Below, piece after piece: positions 1 through 12,561 of a DNA stretch of 64,000 nt. The stretch's first letter is position 1. Each line of letters begins with the position of its first letter. Origin of the DNA: Absidia repens (Eukaryota > Mucoromycota > Mucoromycetes > Mucorales > Cunninghamellaceae); NCBI GenBank assembly GCA_002105175.1, contig MCGE01000012.1, positions 1,116,001-1,180,000 on the forward strand. The letters are read 5' to 3'. Both the position numbers and the translations under genes were made by a program. A model generated the notes under the pieces. The model had not been told where the DNA came from and ran no database searches. It saw nothing but the letters and a program-made list of their open reading frames with translations.

Positions 1-86
1 TCAGACAGGGGGTGGGGGGGGATGATGACCCGCGTGACCTCACCATTTCACCCCTTCTTTTTTTTCCGTTTTTTCCTTCTGAATAG

Positions 87-746
87 GTTGAAACTGAACA
101 ACAGGCGGCAGACTATTGGCACAAAGTGGCCTCAATAGGTGAATACAATGTCCAATCGTATGTATGTGATCCTCCTGACGGAATGGTGAAGAATTATGGT
201 GGACCCATCAAAGTACGGGGCTATGCACTTTCTGGTAAGGATATACAATCGAAAACGACACATGCCATGTTGACTCAATCCGTTCTTTATGTGTGTATGC
301 GTGTGCTTGTGATATAGGTGGTGGCCGTGGCATCCAACGTGTTGGTAAGTGGGATAACCATACAACGAAATGTTCATCTTTACTCACTCTCACCTCTCTT
401 CTTTATTATTAGAGGTCTCTGGAGACGACGGAATCACTTGGACATTGGCTCATTTTAGACAACAGCCAAAATGTGACACTCACACAACAAATGTTTGGGC
501 TTGGAGCCTTTGGGAAGCAGATATCCATGTCAAAAGAAACACTCGCATTGTTTGTCGCGCTTGTAAGTAATTCCCCCCTTTTTTTTTATAAAAAAAAGTC
601 TCCATCATTTTACTGACTTCACGTTTAATATAGTGGATTCAGCGAACAACATACAACATGAACATCCTATGTGGAACTACCGTGGTGTGATGAATAATTC
701 CTGGCGTACTTTTGATAGTGAAAAGCGTGAAAACTCAAACTTATAG
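87..746 (+). CDS. SUOX: Sulfite oxidase, C-terminal part (5' truncated by window)
   Basis: Molybdenum-cofactor enzyme that oxidises sulfite to sulfate; only the last 145 residues are inside the window. Exons are 87-234, 318-344, 413-562 and 634-746, joined in frame by GT-AG introns. The joined protein shows the Mo-co dimerisation-domain pattern KVRGYALSGGGRGIQRVEVS followed by GDDGITW, then a WAWSLWEADI block and a C-terminus rich in Asn. The protein stops right after the dimerisation domain, with no cytochrome b5 or FAD domain, which argues for sulfite oxidase rather than nitrate reductase. An AATAAA lies at 845-850. Subcellular location cannot be judged because the N-terminus is missing. 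Confidence 0.85.
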
Positions 747-1130
747 TATAGTTTTGTATTCCCCCCTCCTTTATTATCCGCACCCCCCCTCCTCCTTCTT
801 TTCTTGTTTATTGATCTTTGTATTCCCCAACCATCAAATTTATCAATAAAGCAAATATTTTTTTTCTATATATAATATATATATATCAAGTGGTTGTCCT
901 GTTTTTGTGTTTATTTTGGGGTATGGTGTGATATGATGTAATAATACGGAAACAAGGACCCTTTGGCTTAGCATGGCTACAGGCAAACTTTATTTTTTGT
1001 CAGAAATATGATCCATTACACAAACAACCCCCTTACTATCAATCTGCGAATGATACTGTATACAATCAACACATATTCGCATGCAATGTTTTTTTTTTTT
1101 TTGTGATCTGATTTATCTAACATAGACCTA

Positions 1131-1531
1131 TCTAGTTTATCCCTCATACTCAACAATATCACCCCTCGCCGAAGAACCATTTTCGTCCGCAAAAAAAAAA
1201 AAAGAAAAAAAAAAAAAAAGGCTACCGTCAATAGACAATTGAGGTGAATGAGAGAGACTAAATGTATCAAATGACAAGTTATACTTTTATTCAGATGAAG
1301 ATATAAACTATGGCAACTACATAGCAATACATATCTAGTTTATCCCTCATACTCAACAATATCACCCCTCGCCGAAGAACCATTTTCGTCCGCAAAAAAA
1401 AAAAAAAAAAAAAAAAAAGCTACTGTCAATAGACAATTGAGGTGAATGAGAGAGACCAAGTGTATCAAATGACAAGTTATACTTTTATTCAGATAAAGAT
1501 ATAAACTATGGCAACTACATAGCACTATACT
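1131..1531. repeat. Direct tandem duplication, two copies about 200 bp each
   Basis: The segment starting TCTAGTTTATCCCTCATACT occurs at 1131 and again at 1334. Both copies run through CGCCGAAGAACCATTTTCGT, a poly-A tract, AATTGAGGTGAATGAGAGAG and ACTATGGCAACTACATAGCA. The copies differ by a few substitutions and by the length of the poly-A tract, so the duplication is fairly recent. Its right half is the 3'-module region of repeat R1. Confidence 0.9.
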
Positions 1532-1840
1532 AACGCTATGCTAAACCAGAGAAAGTTTTCATTGGACTATTCTAATATATGAAGGCTAATCTAATGGGCG
1601 TTCCAAATCACGCATCCAAAATGAAAGAGCCTAGTCTCCCCATGCATTTTGTTAATCCCTGATCCAGAAGACGCTAATCTTAAGGCTACTACTTATCCAC
1701 GATGAACACCATTCCAATGAGGCTGCAATAAATATGATGTTCCTTTTTTTTTTTTTTTTTTAAAAAAAATAAGGAAAGCGGACGAAGAGGAAAAAAAAAA
1801 GAAGTAGGGAATCATGCGCACCGGGCGGGATGTGAATTGC
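1262..1840 (-). repeat. Dispersed non-coding repeat, copy R1 (diverged)
   Basis: Strand is given for the presumed transcript. The copy contains TTTTATTCAGATAAAGATAT (reverse of the AATAAA module), the core CTCCCCATGCAT near 1638 followed by a diverged TTAATCCCTGAT, and at about 1820 a degraded promoter-like box reading CACCGGGCGGGATGTGAAT where intact copies have CACGTGGGCGGG. The CACGTG itself is lost. Identity to the other copies is clearly lower than among R3-R9. Confidence 0.7.
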
Positions 1841-3099
1841 CCGTTTTTTGTTTTATGATTCATAGGGGAGCGATGTGCGGGTGACTTGAAATTTTTTGGT
1901 TGGCCACGAAAAATTTCTCTGGAGACTGTTTTTTATACTTTACTGATGAGGACTAAAGAAGTTCTATTGAACCTATGCTTTTTATGAAGTTGAAATATAA
2001 CATGTAACAGTCTGGATAAGTGGAAATTGAAAAGATGGAATGTCCTTCGTTGGTTTTAAACAACAGCATCATGTTCTCGTCTTTTTTACCTATCAATCAC
2101 GTTCTCCGCTTTAAATACCATAATTTTGAAAAACTCAGAATCTACTACTAAATTATCTCTATACCCACCCTGGGAGGGACTTTTTTTTTTTTTTCCCTGG
2201 AGCGATAAGTTTCAACTACCATGATACCACTCTTATCTTTCCAACCCTACGGGGAAAAGGGATCACAGACGTAAGAGCTGCCCACAATGAAAATTAGTTT
2301 ATTAGTTTAGTTTGTCCCCCTTCCACTTCTCACTTTTCCCCTTCCCCTTCCCCTCCCCTTTTGATCGGATGCAATCTTTGGTATTGGCTGGCATAATCAA
2401 GGCTCAAGAACATTGTGACCATCTGCAAATCAAGCGAACAACATCATTATCCGCAGCAGCATTTATCTAAACACTACCCAATCATAGCCCAAGCAAATTC
2501 ATTGTACGTCTGCCTTGCATCTCATATCCGTCTCTATCATGATTCCTGCTTCCTCAAAAAACCAAGCACAAATTCAATTCATCAAGCATATCCATCAAAC
2601 ACTTTGCCACCACTGCCACAAATGCCAACTACCTACTATCTACACCTATTATATCTTGTACATACTGTTGTTACCTATTATTCCCCCAATCAATCTTATA
2701 TTCGCAATAATTCTCTCATCCGATCAATTGATATCTTTCAATGTTATTACAATCAATAAAAAATATGATTCTTTTTTTACCAATTCAAATGTCTTGTTTT
2801 ATATATATTAATGTTTTAGCAATATATAATGTGAATTGTATGGATAGCCGGACGCATGAATGTAGCAAGCTGAGAACGAATTGAAGGCAACACCTTTTTT
2901 TTTTTTTTTTTTTTTTTGGGCAATACACATTCTGGTAATACCGTCCCCATCAAAGTGTGAAAATAGCTTATGGTTAATTGTTTCTAGACACACATACAGT
3001 GTATATTCACTAGTCAGAGTTAGTGAGAACGACAGTTAGATGAAGTCATATCTAATCTCCTCCCTTTTTTTTTTTTTTTTGACACCCCAACCTCGTTAG

Positions 3100-3530
3100 A
3101 CAAGATAAGTAAACGTATGTGACAGACTAATGATAAAAATGCAAGATATGTTTTATTTACATGAAGAGACATAATATGACAACTATAATTAAACAAAGCT
3201 AACAAATGTTCTAAAGCACTATTTTAAAATAAAGAAGACTAATCTGCTGGTGATTCCCCCCCCCAAAGTCACGAATCGAAAATGAAAGAGTTTCCCCATG
3301 CATGTTTGTATTGCATTTTTTAAATGCCCCTGATTCAAGTTCTAACACTAATCCAAGATCACTATCGTTCCATATGAGTTGCCAATGAAGCTTGATGTCC
3401 TAAAAAAAAAGAAAAGGAAGAGAGAGAGAGAGAGCGAAAAAAGAGAGAGAGGAGAAAATAAAAAGTCAAGCGACGCGGAGTGTGAATATTTCAGTGATGG
3501 ACAGAAATAGCTCACACCACCCGTCCCACT
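3100..3530 (-). repeat. Dispersed non-coding repeat, copy R2 (diverged)
   Basis: The order of blocks matches the family: GTTTTATTTACATGAAG (3' module), an ACTATAATTAAACAAAGCTA block, TTTCCCCATGCATG near 3294, CTAACACTAATCCAAG, a GA-rich stretch, then a degraded box ACGCGGAGTGTGAA near 3475. There is an insertion in the core after GCATG. No CACGTG remains. Confidence 0.65.
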
Positions 3531-4014
3531 TCCCAACGAAGCGCATTCATTCTATCACACCACTGTGAAAGCCATTATCCCCTCCCCACTTTTTATCCTC
3601 TAAAGCAAAGAAAAGAGTATATATGTTTTTGAAGAAAAAAAAAAGAAGACCTGAGCAACAACAGGGATATTTTATTGATGGACAAGTTCAAAACTAAATC
3701 TGGGTATGTAAATACAATATTATACGAATGCTAACTACTATGCGCATGCTGGATTTGTTTTTCATAATACAGGCATAACTAAACACCAAAACGTCAACGA
3801 GTGAGCCCAAGTGATCCTTTTTTTTTTTTTTTGATTTGTTACTTTATTTACCTTTTTCGCACACTTGTCATGGAGTTCTTCAATGAGATGCACCGTCTTG
3901 ACATGGTTCGGCCTAACTCCACACCATAAAAATAACAACAATAATCAATAACAATCAATAAAGATGTTCCCCTGTCCCTCCATTTTTCTGTTGCTTTTTT
4001 TTTTTTTTTGGGTA

Positions 4015-5791
4015 TTACCATGTCAGATATGCCATCAGCTGTGATTGATCTGTTTTCAAAGGCAAGATATTATCAATCGTCATGTCCTCATCGGTCCAAT
4101 CCATCTCGTCTAGTATCTGTCCAGCCGGTTTCGAGTAGATGAATTTGTATCCATCTTTTTTGTAATTGGTGGCCATATCCTTTTGTGTGATTTTCTTCGT
4201 CTTGGCGATCAATTTGTATGCGTCATCGTTGATGATGGGTATAAGCGGGTAAATTGTTTGGTGAATCGTTTTGGTGTTGTTGCTATGACCATTGGTTGAG
4301 GTTTCCGCTGCTACATATGGTGCCGTAGACGTAGGTGTTGTGCCGTTGCCAAGTCCAAGCTCTGTTCTATTGTCGCTATCACTGTTGCTGCTGCTGTTGC
4401 TGCTGCTATTGTTGTTGTGATCGGAGACAAATGCCATATCATCGTCACTACTTAACGTCCTTGAAATTGGGTCATCGTCATCATTCATCTCCATAGCGTC
4501 CAAATAATCAGTGTCATCGTCATCATCCAGTGAGATCACTTCGGTCGGAAAAGCATGCTTGATCATTTCGTCCGCTCCTCCTACTGCTGTTGCTGCCATG
4601 GGTGACTTTGTTACAGTTGATAGTGATAGTGATGCCGCATTGTCGTTTTCATTGTCGTCGTCGATGGAGATCCAAGTCGGATCCATTGGTATGTTGGTCG
4701 GTCGTACGACATCCTTTGGTAATGATCGCCAGTACTGTAATACGAATTGCCGACAATCCCTATAAAATAGAAGATTTCCATGAGTATATGTATGTTTCTG
4801 TCCAAGCTCTCCCTTTTCCCCACTATCGATTTTTTATTATTTTCACTCTATACTTACTCATGGAATGACGCGGCTGGTTCAAGCGTATTTTCACTATCGG
4901 GGTATCCTTTCCATTTCACTTCGTACCGGACCACGTGGTTCTAAAAAAAAGATTATCTTTTAGCATAGGTGTTCCTTCATATAAGGATTCCCCTCCGTCC
5001 CCCCAAAAACCTACTCTATATGTCTTGTGTTGGAGAATGGATTCCACCTCGTACTTGGAGCCCGGGTCCCATCTGTTGTCCAGTGATTCACGTCGCCTAA
5101 GAGTGGCCTCAATATCGTCTTCAAGCATGCTTTCCTGTATCGATGGTAAGTGGTTATCATCATCATCATCATCAATGTTTATTGCTGCTGGAGGCGGTGT
5201 TGCTTCATGCTGGGTATGTTTTTTGTTGGATCCACTGCTGGTGTTCGTCGTCTTATTCTTGTTGTTATCGTCGTTGTCGTCGTTATCATCAGAGTCTTCC
5301 AATCGCCGTTTTCCATTTGCTGTTGATCCTTTAAAAAGCTCGGGATTTTGTGGCAATGACGGTGAGCAAGGTAATAGTGAGGGTGACACTGGGGTTTTTC
5401 CTTTCTTCTTTGAATCCTTCTTCTTGTCGTTGTGTTTGCTGGTGTCGTTATCAGTATCACTGAAAGGTAGTTGGTGAAAGAGATCGTCGTCCGTGTCAAT
5501 TAGTTCGTAGTTGTTGTTGACTTCATCCTCACTGTCGTTTTCCAAAGAATCAATATCGATGAATGTTCGTTTTGAGAAAATGGACCGATCGTTTTTCGTA
5601 ATGGTATCGCTGTAGTCATCCATATCACAAAAATTTTCGATATCGCTGTCACTGTAGGTTGTGTCGTCTTGGTTATGATTGATATCGGCAAGAGTATTGA
5701 TTGAGGAAGAAGAATGTACATGAGGATATGTTGTCTTGCTACTTGAGGCGTTGCCATGCGTACGCTTTTTTTTGAGTGGAGAACGCGCCAT
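4015..5791 (-). CDS. Chromodomain protein, HP1-like
   Basis: Predicted nuclear chromatin reader of 534 residues. Exons (transcript order) are 5791-5015, 4940-4858 and 4759-4015, all in frame. The first 245 residues are a basic start (KKKRTHG) and then an acidic, Ser/Asp-rich disordered tail. A chromodomain follows at about 247-305, with the aromatic cage Tyr247, Trp269 and Tyr272 in YEVES and VKWKGYP, and ends in CRQFVLQYW. The usual NTWEP motif is NTLEP here, so one conserved Trp is lost. The last ~65 residues end LMAYLTW and resemble the tail of a chromo-shadow domain, but weakly. Expected ligand is methylated histone H3, probably K9; that is family knowledge. A Polycomb or Chp-like protein is the alternative. 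Confidence 0.8.
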
Positions 5792-6199
5792 GAGGTATAT
5801 ACATGTATAATAGATAAAAATGAAAAAAGTAAAAGGAAGAAAAATAAGGGTTCCTAAAAAAAAAGGTCGGGGTTTTGTACGCCAAAGGCACGGTCACGTT
5901 CAATGCATTTTTGAAATCGCTGTACCATGACTTTACAAACCATGGATTGTGTTATCCACAAATAACAGTAGAGTTGTTCGCTACCCCACACATGTCAGTG
6001 AATTCAAACTCAACTGACATCTTGTTACTGTTAGATTCAATAATACTGTATTCTTTCGCAGCAAAAAAAAAAAAAAAAAAAAAAAAATAAGATACAGAAC
6101 GCTTTTCTAAATTTTTATTTAATACAATGATATAAAAAGTGTACAGTATATTGAGGCAATCTAATGATGGGTGGGTATGTGCTGTTTAAAATGTCATAT
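5792..6199. other. Intergenic region
   Basis: Promoter side of the chromodomain gene and 3' flank of the carboxypeptidase gene. The latter has an AATAAA on the minus strand at 6114-6119, beside a 26-nt A tract (6063-6088). A short plus-strand frame at 5875-6090 that ends in poly-Lys is produced by that tract and is not a gene. Confidence 0.6.
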
Positions 6200-8463
6200 T
6201 TACATTGGAAGGTGGTTGATGTGGTTAGTGAACATTTGTAATGCTTCCTTCGGTTTATAATATGCAACCTATTTATAAATAAATACGTATGAATAAAATA
6301 ATGTTTTATTGTGACACTGCATAATCGACCAACTTACCTTATGACCTGCTCCATAGACTCGAACAAAGGTCAAATTTGCTCCTGATTGTACTTGCCCAAC
6401 TTCTTGACCATCTATCATCCATGGCAACAAAATCTGTTGGCGATATTCTTCACTGCCATTAAAATCGAAAACTTGAGCCCAGCCGTGGATACCATACTAT
6501 AGAGGGAAGAAATAAATTAATTAGCGTATTGAAAATTTTTTATGCTACCCCCCCCCTCATTTCATTTTTATTACCCAGTTAAAACGATAATCAGCATCTC
6601 CTGCAAAGAGTAACACCCGCAAACCATTGTTAAGACAATTAGCAACATCTGGTGCAAAATTTCTTGCGCTAAAAAAAAAAAAAAAGGAGGCTGAGTTAAT
6701 GATAATGATCGGCCGCATGAATGAAAAAAATGCTGCTCTTACTAATCTCCATTGTTATAAAAATTTCGATGCTATTCGAAGAAAAAAAAGATAAGCGTGA
6801 GCATATAAAAAAAAAAGAGATAAATCCAGTCAGAAACATGTTCTTACAACATCAGGAGGGGCACGATGGAATGGTGTCTTGGCACCGATTTTCTTGCGAA
6901 TGGCCCGGGTATTCAAAAATCGATTATATTTCGTCCCAGCGTTTCCGGTGCTTAAAGCGCGAATATCATAAATATTTCGACCTGAGCGGTAAAAGATATT
7001 TTCCACATGCTTGGAGCAATAAGCCGTCGCTTGATTACAATCTTCCACTGTACCTTGGTCATCACATCTTTGTACTACAAATTAATTAATCAACCAAAGA
7101 AAGATCAGTTCCTTGTACCCCCCCATTTGCTTTTTATGGTGTTTTACACAAATTGACACAGATCGGGGTGTTCCTCCTCATTTCATGGCAATCCTTTTCT
7201 GCAAGGACGGGTCCATCTATACAAAAGAATATAAAGTAAACACTTTTTTTCTTTTCAATTCTCTCCTTTTTTTTTCTCTGAAGCAATTGATGTCATTGTT
7301 GACTTACATGACGAGTAACAAGCCATATTTTCCGCATATTGACTGAAAAAAAAAAGCCAATGTGAGCATAACATGTTTCACACTCCGAAATTTTTTTCAT
7401 CTTACACTTGCACCAATGCATCCGTAATCCCATTACCGATACCAATGGATTCAATATTAATATGTTGGTCCATGGGTAAATCAGGTGCTTGATTCTTTTC
7501 AAGAATATAGCTTGCTATAGCGGGGATAAAATGACCAGCGTACGATTCACTACCATAACCAACCCCCCCAAAAAATGAGAATGCTTGGCTCTCCCTTTTT
7601 TTGGAAACAAACTAATTTTTTTTTTTTTTTACCCAAACAAATGAAATGGATTATTGCGATATTTTGGAAGGGCTTCATAAAATAGTTGAAGGAATTCATA
7701 CACACGGGTTTTGGCTTCCTCGGTCGAATTGATTTTTTTATTGCCATAAGAAAAACCTGCACCCACTGGCTATTGTTTATATATAAAAAAAAGGAATGAT
7801 CAGTTTTGAGTCATTTCAAATCCCGCCTGTTTACATGGCACTAAAAATAGGCTGTCAAGCAATTTCTTTTTTAATCTGTCAATTACCTGGTCGAGAAAGA
7901 GCAAATTAGAAACCTTGTTCCAGCTCCCAGCTTCATTGTAGATGGCATCTGTGCCTGCGGCATTGAGTTGGCACGCACCAACCTCTTCAAATAGTCCCCT
8001 GATGAAAACAAGAAATGTTTAAATTCACTTCTCTTTACTTTTATTTTTATATTTTTTTGTGAGGTCCCTATTTACTTACGTCATGCTAGAAACACCAGGT
8101 CCACCATTTAACCACATTGTCAATGGAGCAGTTTCAGGATTTTGTCGACTTTCAAAAAACCAGAAAAAGTAATGTTCATTTTCACCGACTTCTAAATAAC
8201 CTGAATACTATTTTGCAATGGATAGAGATAAAAAAGGAGAATCAGTAAGAATTGCCTAATTTAATTCATTGTTTTGCTTTTTTGCTTTATCGTACTTGAA
8301 CAACGGTAGGGTCACATAATGTTGGTTGTTTGAATGATAATCTATTAGCGGTTGCGTTTCTGGGGTTCGTTTGGTTCGGTCGGGGTGATTTCTTTTTGTG
8401 GTGAGGTGAAGCGTAGCAGGTAGAAATGATCAGTAGAACACTGATCAAAAGCAATAATTTCAT
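6200..8463 (-). CDS. Serine carboxypeptidase (peptidase family S10)
   Basis: Secreted or vacuolar carboxypeptidase of 456 residues in 12 exons: 8463-8296, 8207-8080, 7998-7887, 7769-7633, 7549-7406, 7342-7308, 7216-7148, 7074-6848, 6771-6743, 6668-6575, 6496-6338, 6268-6200. All phases close. It starts with a signal peptide ([18 protein letters not shown]). S10 landmarks appear in order: [30 protein letters not shown] (oxyanion region, Val where Cys is usual), [14 protein letters not shown] [19 protein letters not shown] with nucleophile Ser184, [11 protein letters not shown] with the catalytic Asp, and YGAGHK with His433. Exon 6 (35 nt) and exon 9 (29 nt) are micro-exons, each needed to keep frame. 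The first donor is GTACG, an unusual sequence. Polyadenylation signal at 6114-6119. Confidence 0.93.
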
Positions 8464-9661
8464 TATATATGATGGAGGAGAAAAAAAGGAAAAAAGAAAA
8501 GAGCAGTGAGCGACTGGAGGGAAAGAATAAAAAAAAAAAAAGGGGGTGCATGGTGATACGTTTATATAAAAAGATATTGCTGGCTTTTTTTTTTTTTTTT
8601 TTTTTTTTTGTGCAGCCAAACCGCCCCATACTATACTTAGATATCGGTTGATCTCGATTCTAAATGCAGATTGTAACATTGATTCGATATCATTGCCTGA
8701 TGAAGATTGTTTGCTTATCCAACGATGAACCTTACTGTGCGATTTTGCACCGCATCTTTTTATTTGTTTTGTTTTTCATAATGCCATTTAAGCAAAGCCA
8801 CTTCAATATGCGGTGAGTCCCACCTTCCCCAAGAAAAAAAGGAGAATTAGCCAAGAATTGTCGGGATTTGCAGTGAATCGCTGATAAATATGAGACCTAA
8901 GTTGAATAGCATGTTTTTGACATACGTGATATCATAATTTTTTTTTATCTTATCAAGCATACAGCACGTTTAGTGATAATTATTCACATGAATCATGCGG
9001 ATACTAATTGAAATGAGCAATGCATTCCATTTCTTTAGTCCACATTCGTTTTTTTTTTTTAGATACAGTAGTGCTGGTTTATTTTCTTTGTCATTTTTAG
9101 TGCGCAGTGGTGATTCATAGCGTAATTGAACGATACGGTCACCAGTCACTGATGTGATGGATGAACCTATCCCCGAGCTACATTTGACATCAAATCGTTA
9201 CGGAACATGATGCGTAGTTGATGAGCTGAAGCTGAAAAAAAATATCTTCAGACTCGCTTTATGAAAATGGCTATGAATTTATAACATGATGTGCGTTTAT
9301 TAACTTCTTGCTTAGAAAATAGTCTCAGCGAAGACAACATACTTGTAGACAGCATAAAAATTGTCATTGTCCACCAAAAAATCAAAATGAAAACAAACAA
9401 CGTCAGTATATCATCATCACTATCAATGCAAGAGTTCCCCTTTACCCATCAATACCAGCTTCACACATCCTCTTTTTTCTCCCCCTCATAAAACCTATTC
9501 ACCATCTACCATAAATCAAAATGGGTACGATACACATAAAATCTGAGCTTTTTTAATATTTTTTATTTGTTGACAAAATGATGTAATAAAAAGATGAATC
9601 AAGATATATGTAAATATAACTAACAGACTAGAATAAAACTAATGAAAGGGGATAATCAAAT
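8464..9661. other. Intergenic region
   Basis: Promoter of the carboxypeptidase gene (28-nt A tract on its strand at 8582-8609) and 3' flank of RPS19, whose AATAAA is on the minus strand at 9562-9567. The 8680-9500 stretch is mixed-composition DNA with no frame, tRNA or repeat I can support. Confidence 0.6.
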
Positions 9662-10528
9662 TTATTCTTCGTCGTCAGAGGCAGCCAAAGTCATAGCAAT
9701 ACGATCCAAATCACGTTGACCATCTTGAGTGATCTTACGGCCACCCTTCTTGTCCTTTTGCAACACACCGATCTTTTCCAAGGATTGGAGAACCTTACGG
9801 TTGACAGATCCAGAACCTTCAGCGTGGTGAGAGGGGCGCATACCACGGTTGACACGACCACCGTGAACCTTGTTCAAAGCACCAACACCAACAGCCTTAC
9901 GGATGTAGATATGACGGGCAACGGAGGCTACATATACAAAAAGAATACTAGTTAGTAAATATATTCTCGTCCTCTCATCCCACTCCCAACCTTCAACGTT
10001 CCTATCTACCCAATTTTTTTGTAGGGCGGCACTTACCAGCACGAATGAAGTACCAGTCAGGGTCATAAGGAGCCAATTCCTTGAAAGTACCAGTCTTGAC
10101 AATATCGACCCACTTGGGGACTTCGAGCTTACCGGTACGCTTGAGGTAAGCAGCGTAGGCCTTGATGAAAGCTAAGAAATAGAAAAAGAAGCGTCATGGT
10201 CAGTAAGGAGGGACTTGCATGGTTACTGATATATCAAGAAAAAGGTCTATTTTGTTGTTGTTGTTGTTGTTGGGGAGGGGAGAGTGGGTAGTTGTTTGTG
10301 GTCTGAGACAGCACATGATGAATGACACGAAACACAAGAGTCATATCTTTGTTATGCCTTTCACCATCGCATGCGTCCCTATCTTTGCACTACAAATAAG
10401 CTACCAAAAAAAAAGAAACAAGCAAACAAACAACAACAAAATAACCCCTTTTTCCCAATAGTCATCTGTGAAAGGTTGTATGACTACTTACAGTGAGGAT
10501 TAACGTCCTTAACGGTGATGCCAGCCAT
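9662..10528 (-). CDS. RPS19: 40S ribosomal protein S19 (eS19)
   Basis: Small-subunit ribosomal protein of 145 residues, needed for late 18S rRNA maturation. Exons are 10528-10492, 10171-10037 and 9927-9662. The protein begins [20 protein letters not shown], carries [24 protein letters not shown] and [13 protein letters not shown], and ends [19 protein letters not shown], matching family length and order throughout. The first intron is 320 nt, much longer than most introns here. This is common for ribosomal protein genes and such introns sometimes host snoRNAs; I could not identify matching C/D boxes in it. Confidence 0.97.
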
Positions 10529-11098
10529 GTTATATATGATGAAAGAAAGAAAGAGAAAGAAGAAAAATTTGTTGTTTGCCTCTTTTCGATGCGAAAGTGG
10601 CTTAGTGCGGTAATTGAATTTCAGTGAAGAGACTGATCAGCCATTTTTTTTTTCTGAACCAGTATGCCATGATTGATTTTTCCTTGCCTTTCACTATTAA
10701 CCCACTTTTTTTTTTTTTTTTTCGACGTACGGTGCATGTACACCAACAATGATGTATGATAATATTAGAATTTATTTTGAATAGCATTGTCCATGATCAA
10801 CACCTCTTTTATTGCAGCGTTAAATATATTGTACCTTTTTTACCTTTCAATTGACGCGATTTCATATCGTTCCAGCAAACGCAAGCTTAGGTGAATACAT
10901 ATAATTGCCTTTACCTTGGTGGTATTGTACACACACATACACATCATTTGATATAGTTCAGCATTATGATGGTAGAAAACGCCCAGCAAGTTTTTGGCAT
11001 AAGCGGGGATTCAACTTTGTGCGAACCAAATATAAAAAAAAAAATCGAGGTGGGGCCACTTTCTTCCCAGCAACCCTTTTTTTTTTTTTTTTTAAACG
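10529..11098. other. Divergent intergenic region
   Basis: Shared upstream region of RPS19 (-) and the Nudix-type gene (+). T tracts lie at 10641-10651, 10706-10722 and 11077-11093, the last one directly before the ATG. No other feature is visible. Confidence 0.55.
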
Positions 11099-12017
11099 AT
11101 GGACACTCAACTTGATATCAACACGCAAGGAACGGCGGCAAAAGTATTAGTAGAAACGATTTCACACAAAAGGTAATACGCAATAGATGAAGATAAAAGG
11201 AGACAAAAATTCATTGTTGTGTTTTTCCCTTTTGTAGGTTTATTACTGTGTGGAATCGACAAACGCAATTTAGTGACGGACGTGTCATCGAATGGGATGT
11301 GGTTGGTCATCACACACCTTATCCTACCTTTGTAGTTGTGTTTACCTTCAATACCAAATCGGTAATATATATCCTTCTTTTTGATGAAATATGTTTAACT
11401 CTTACTTATAAACTACACATCCCCTTTTGTTGCTATCTATATAGAAAACAACCTGTATTTTGAAGGAATATGCTCAAGGAACCAATGAAATTGTAAGCAC
11501 AATGGGTGAATGGATTGATGAATTGCCCTACTGACATCGAGGGGTTTGTTTTTCATAGAAATATACCTGTGTGTCTGGGTCAGTTGATCGAAGAAAACAT
11601 CAAAGGTAAAAATAATAAATAATAAAAAAAGTAGGGTTTACCAAACTAATAGTTGATGATTCTTGATTGACATTTATATTTCGAAAAAAAACTAGTCCAT
11701 TAGAATCAGCACAACATGAACTATCTGAAGAAGCAAGGCTCACTGGTGGGGAATGGATATCTTTATTACCCGAAGAACAAAAGGATGGCATTAGTGAATT
11801 GAAATGGGGTAGAAATCGATTTGTGCCTTATCTTTGCATCAACCCTGAACAAGACGATCAACCAAGACAAAGGGACGAAGAAGAATGTATCCAAGTGGTG
11901 GACAATGTGGAAATAGCTGACTTGAAACGGTTTATTACAAAAGGCGAATTCATGCTACCTAGTGTACAAACTTCTTGGATGGCCTTGGAGTATCTGTCTA
12001 GTAATGGGATGCTATAG
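11099..12017 (+). CDS. Nudix hydrolase-like protein
   Basis: Predicted 204-residue protein from five exons: 11099-11172, 11238-11361, 11445-11492, 11559-11605 and 11696-12017. The Nudix-like segment starts at GSVDRRKH and runs to SAQHELSEEARLTGGEW, where HELSEEA sits in the place of the REUXEEXGU helix. The Arg of the canonical box is His, but both metal-binding Glu positions are kept, so catalysis is plausible. Enzymes of this family cleave nucleoside diphosphates linked to another group; ADP-ribose-type substrates are common in similar short proteins, but the substrate cannot be read from the sequence. AATAAA at 12100-12105. Confidence 0.72.
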
Positions 12018-12561
12018 CGTACTTTATTGCCTTTTTATTAGAAACCTTGCTTAGTTGTGCCTTTTATATATCTAGTTTATTTCTACATTATGTATTAAAA
12101 ATAAAATATCTCTTATTGTTTGAAAATTAGATTCTTTTGTTAATCATATTTAAAAAATAAAAAGGAAATCTGGTACAGTGATAGCGAGGTACCTTATTTC
12201 CAAGGAAGGGGAAGGGAGAGGGATGGGTATGCACAGACGGGGGGGGTGAACAGGAAGGCCTGTTCGCCAGAAAATTCAAATACCGACCCATTGAAAAAAA
12301 TTACTCAGGGTTTTGAGAGCAAATTTTTTTTTTGGTTCCTTCTTTTTCGTATTTGTAAAACCTACCCATCCAACTACACCCAAGGTCTGCATAACCCATA
12401 TATTATGATTTGTCTTTGCAAGGCTCTTTCCAGGTATTTATTTTTATTCGAAACAACTTGGGTATTGACACCCTTTTTCTTTCATATTTAACTTGTTTGC
12501 TCTTACCATTTTACTCATTTGTACTCTTTTTTTATTTTTTTTTATTATCGTTTATTCCATC
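12018..12561. other. Intergenic region
   Basis: 3' flank of the Nudix-type gene and promoter of the secreted-protein gene. A pyrimidine-rich stretch at 12470-12560 precedes the next ATG. Nothing else is supported. Confidence 0.55.

Larger units (their letters stand above)
747..4014. other. Intergenic region with repeat copies R1 and R2
   Basis: This is the 3.3-kb gap between the 3' ends of two convergent genes. It holds a local tandem duplication (1131-1531), two diverged copies of the dispersed repeat, many T and A homopolymers, and a short GA-rich stretch at 3420-3455. The part between the repeats (about 1850-3090) is AT-rich with pyrimidine tracts, and I see no convincing gene in it. Confidence 0.6.

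Noticed and set aside
4935..5477. 180-residue plus-strand open frame
   Set aside because: It is antisense to the low-complexity acidic part of the chromodomain gene; Ser/Asp codon runs read in reverse stay open without being coding.
10172..10491. Possible snoRNA in the long first intron of RPS19
   Set aside because: CTGA-like and ATGA-like boxes exist but not in the spacing or with the terminal stem expected for a C/D snoRNA.
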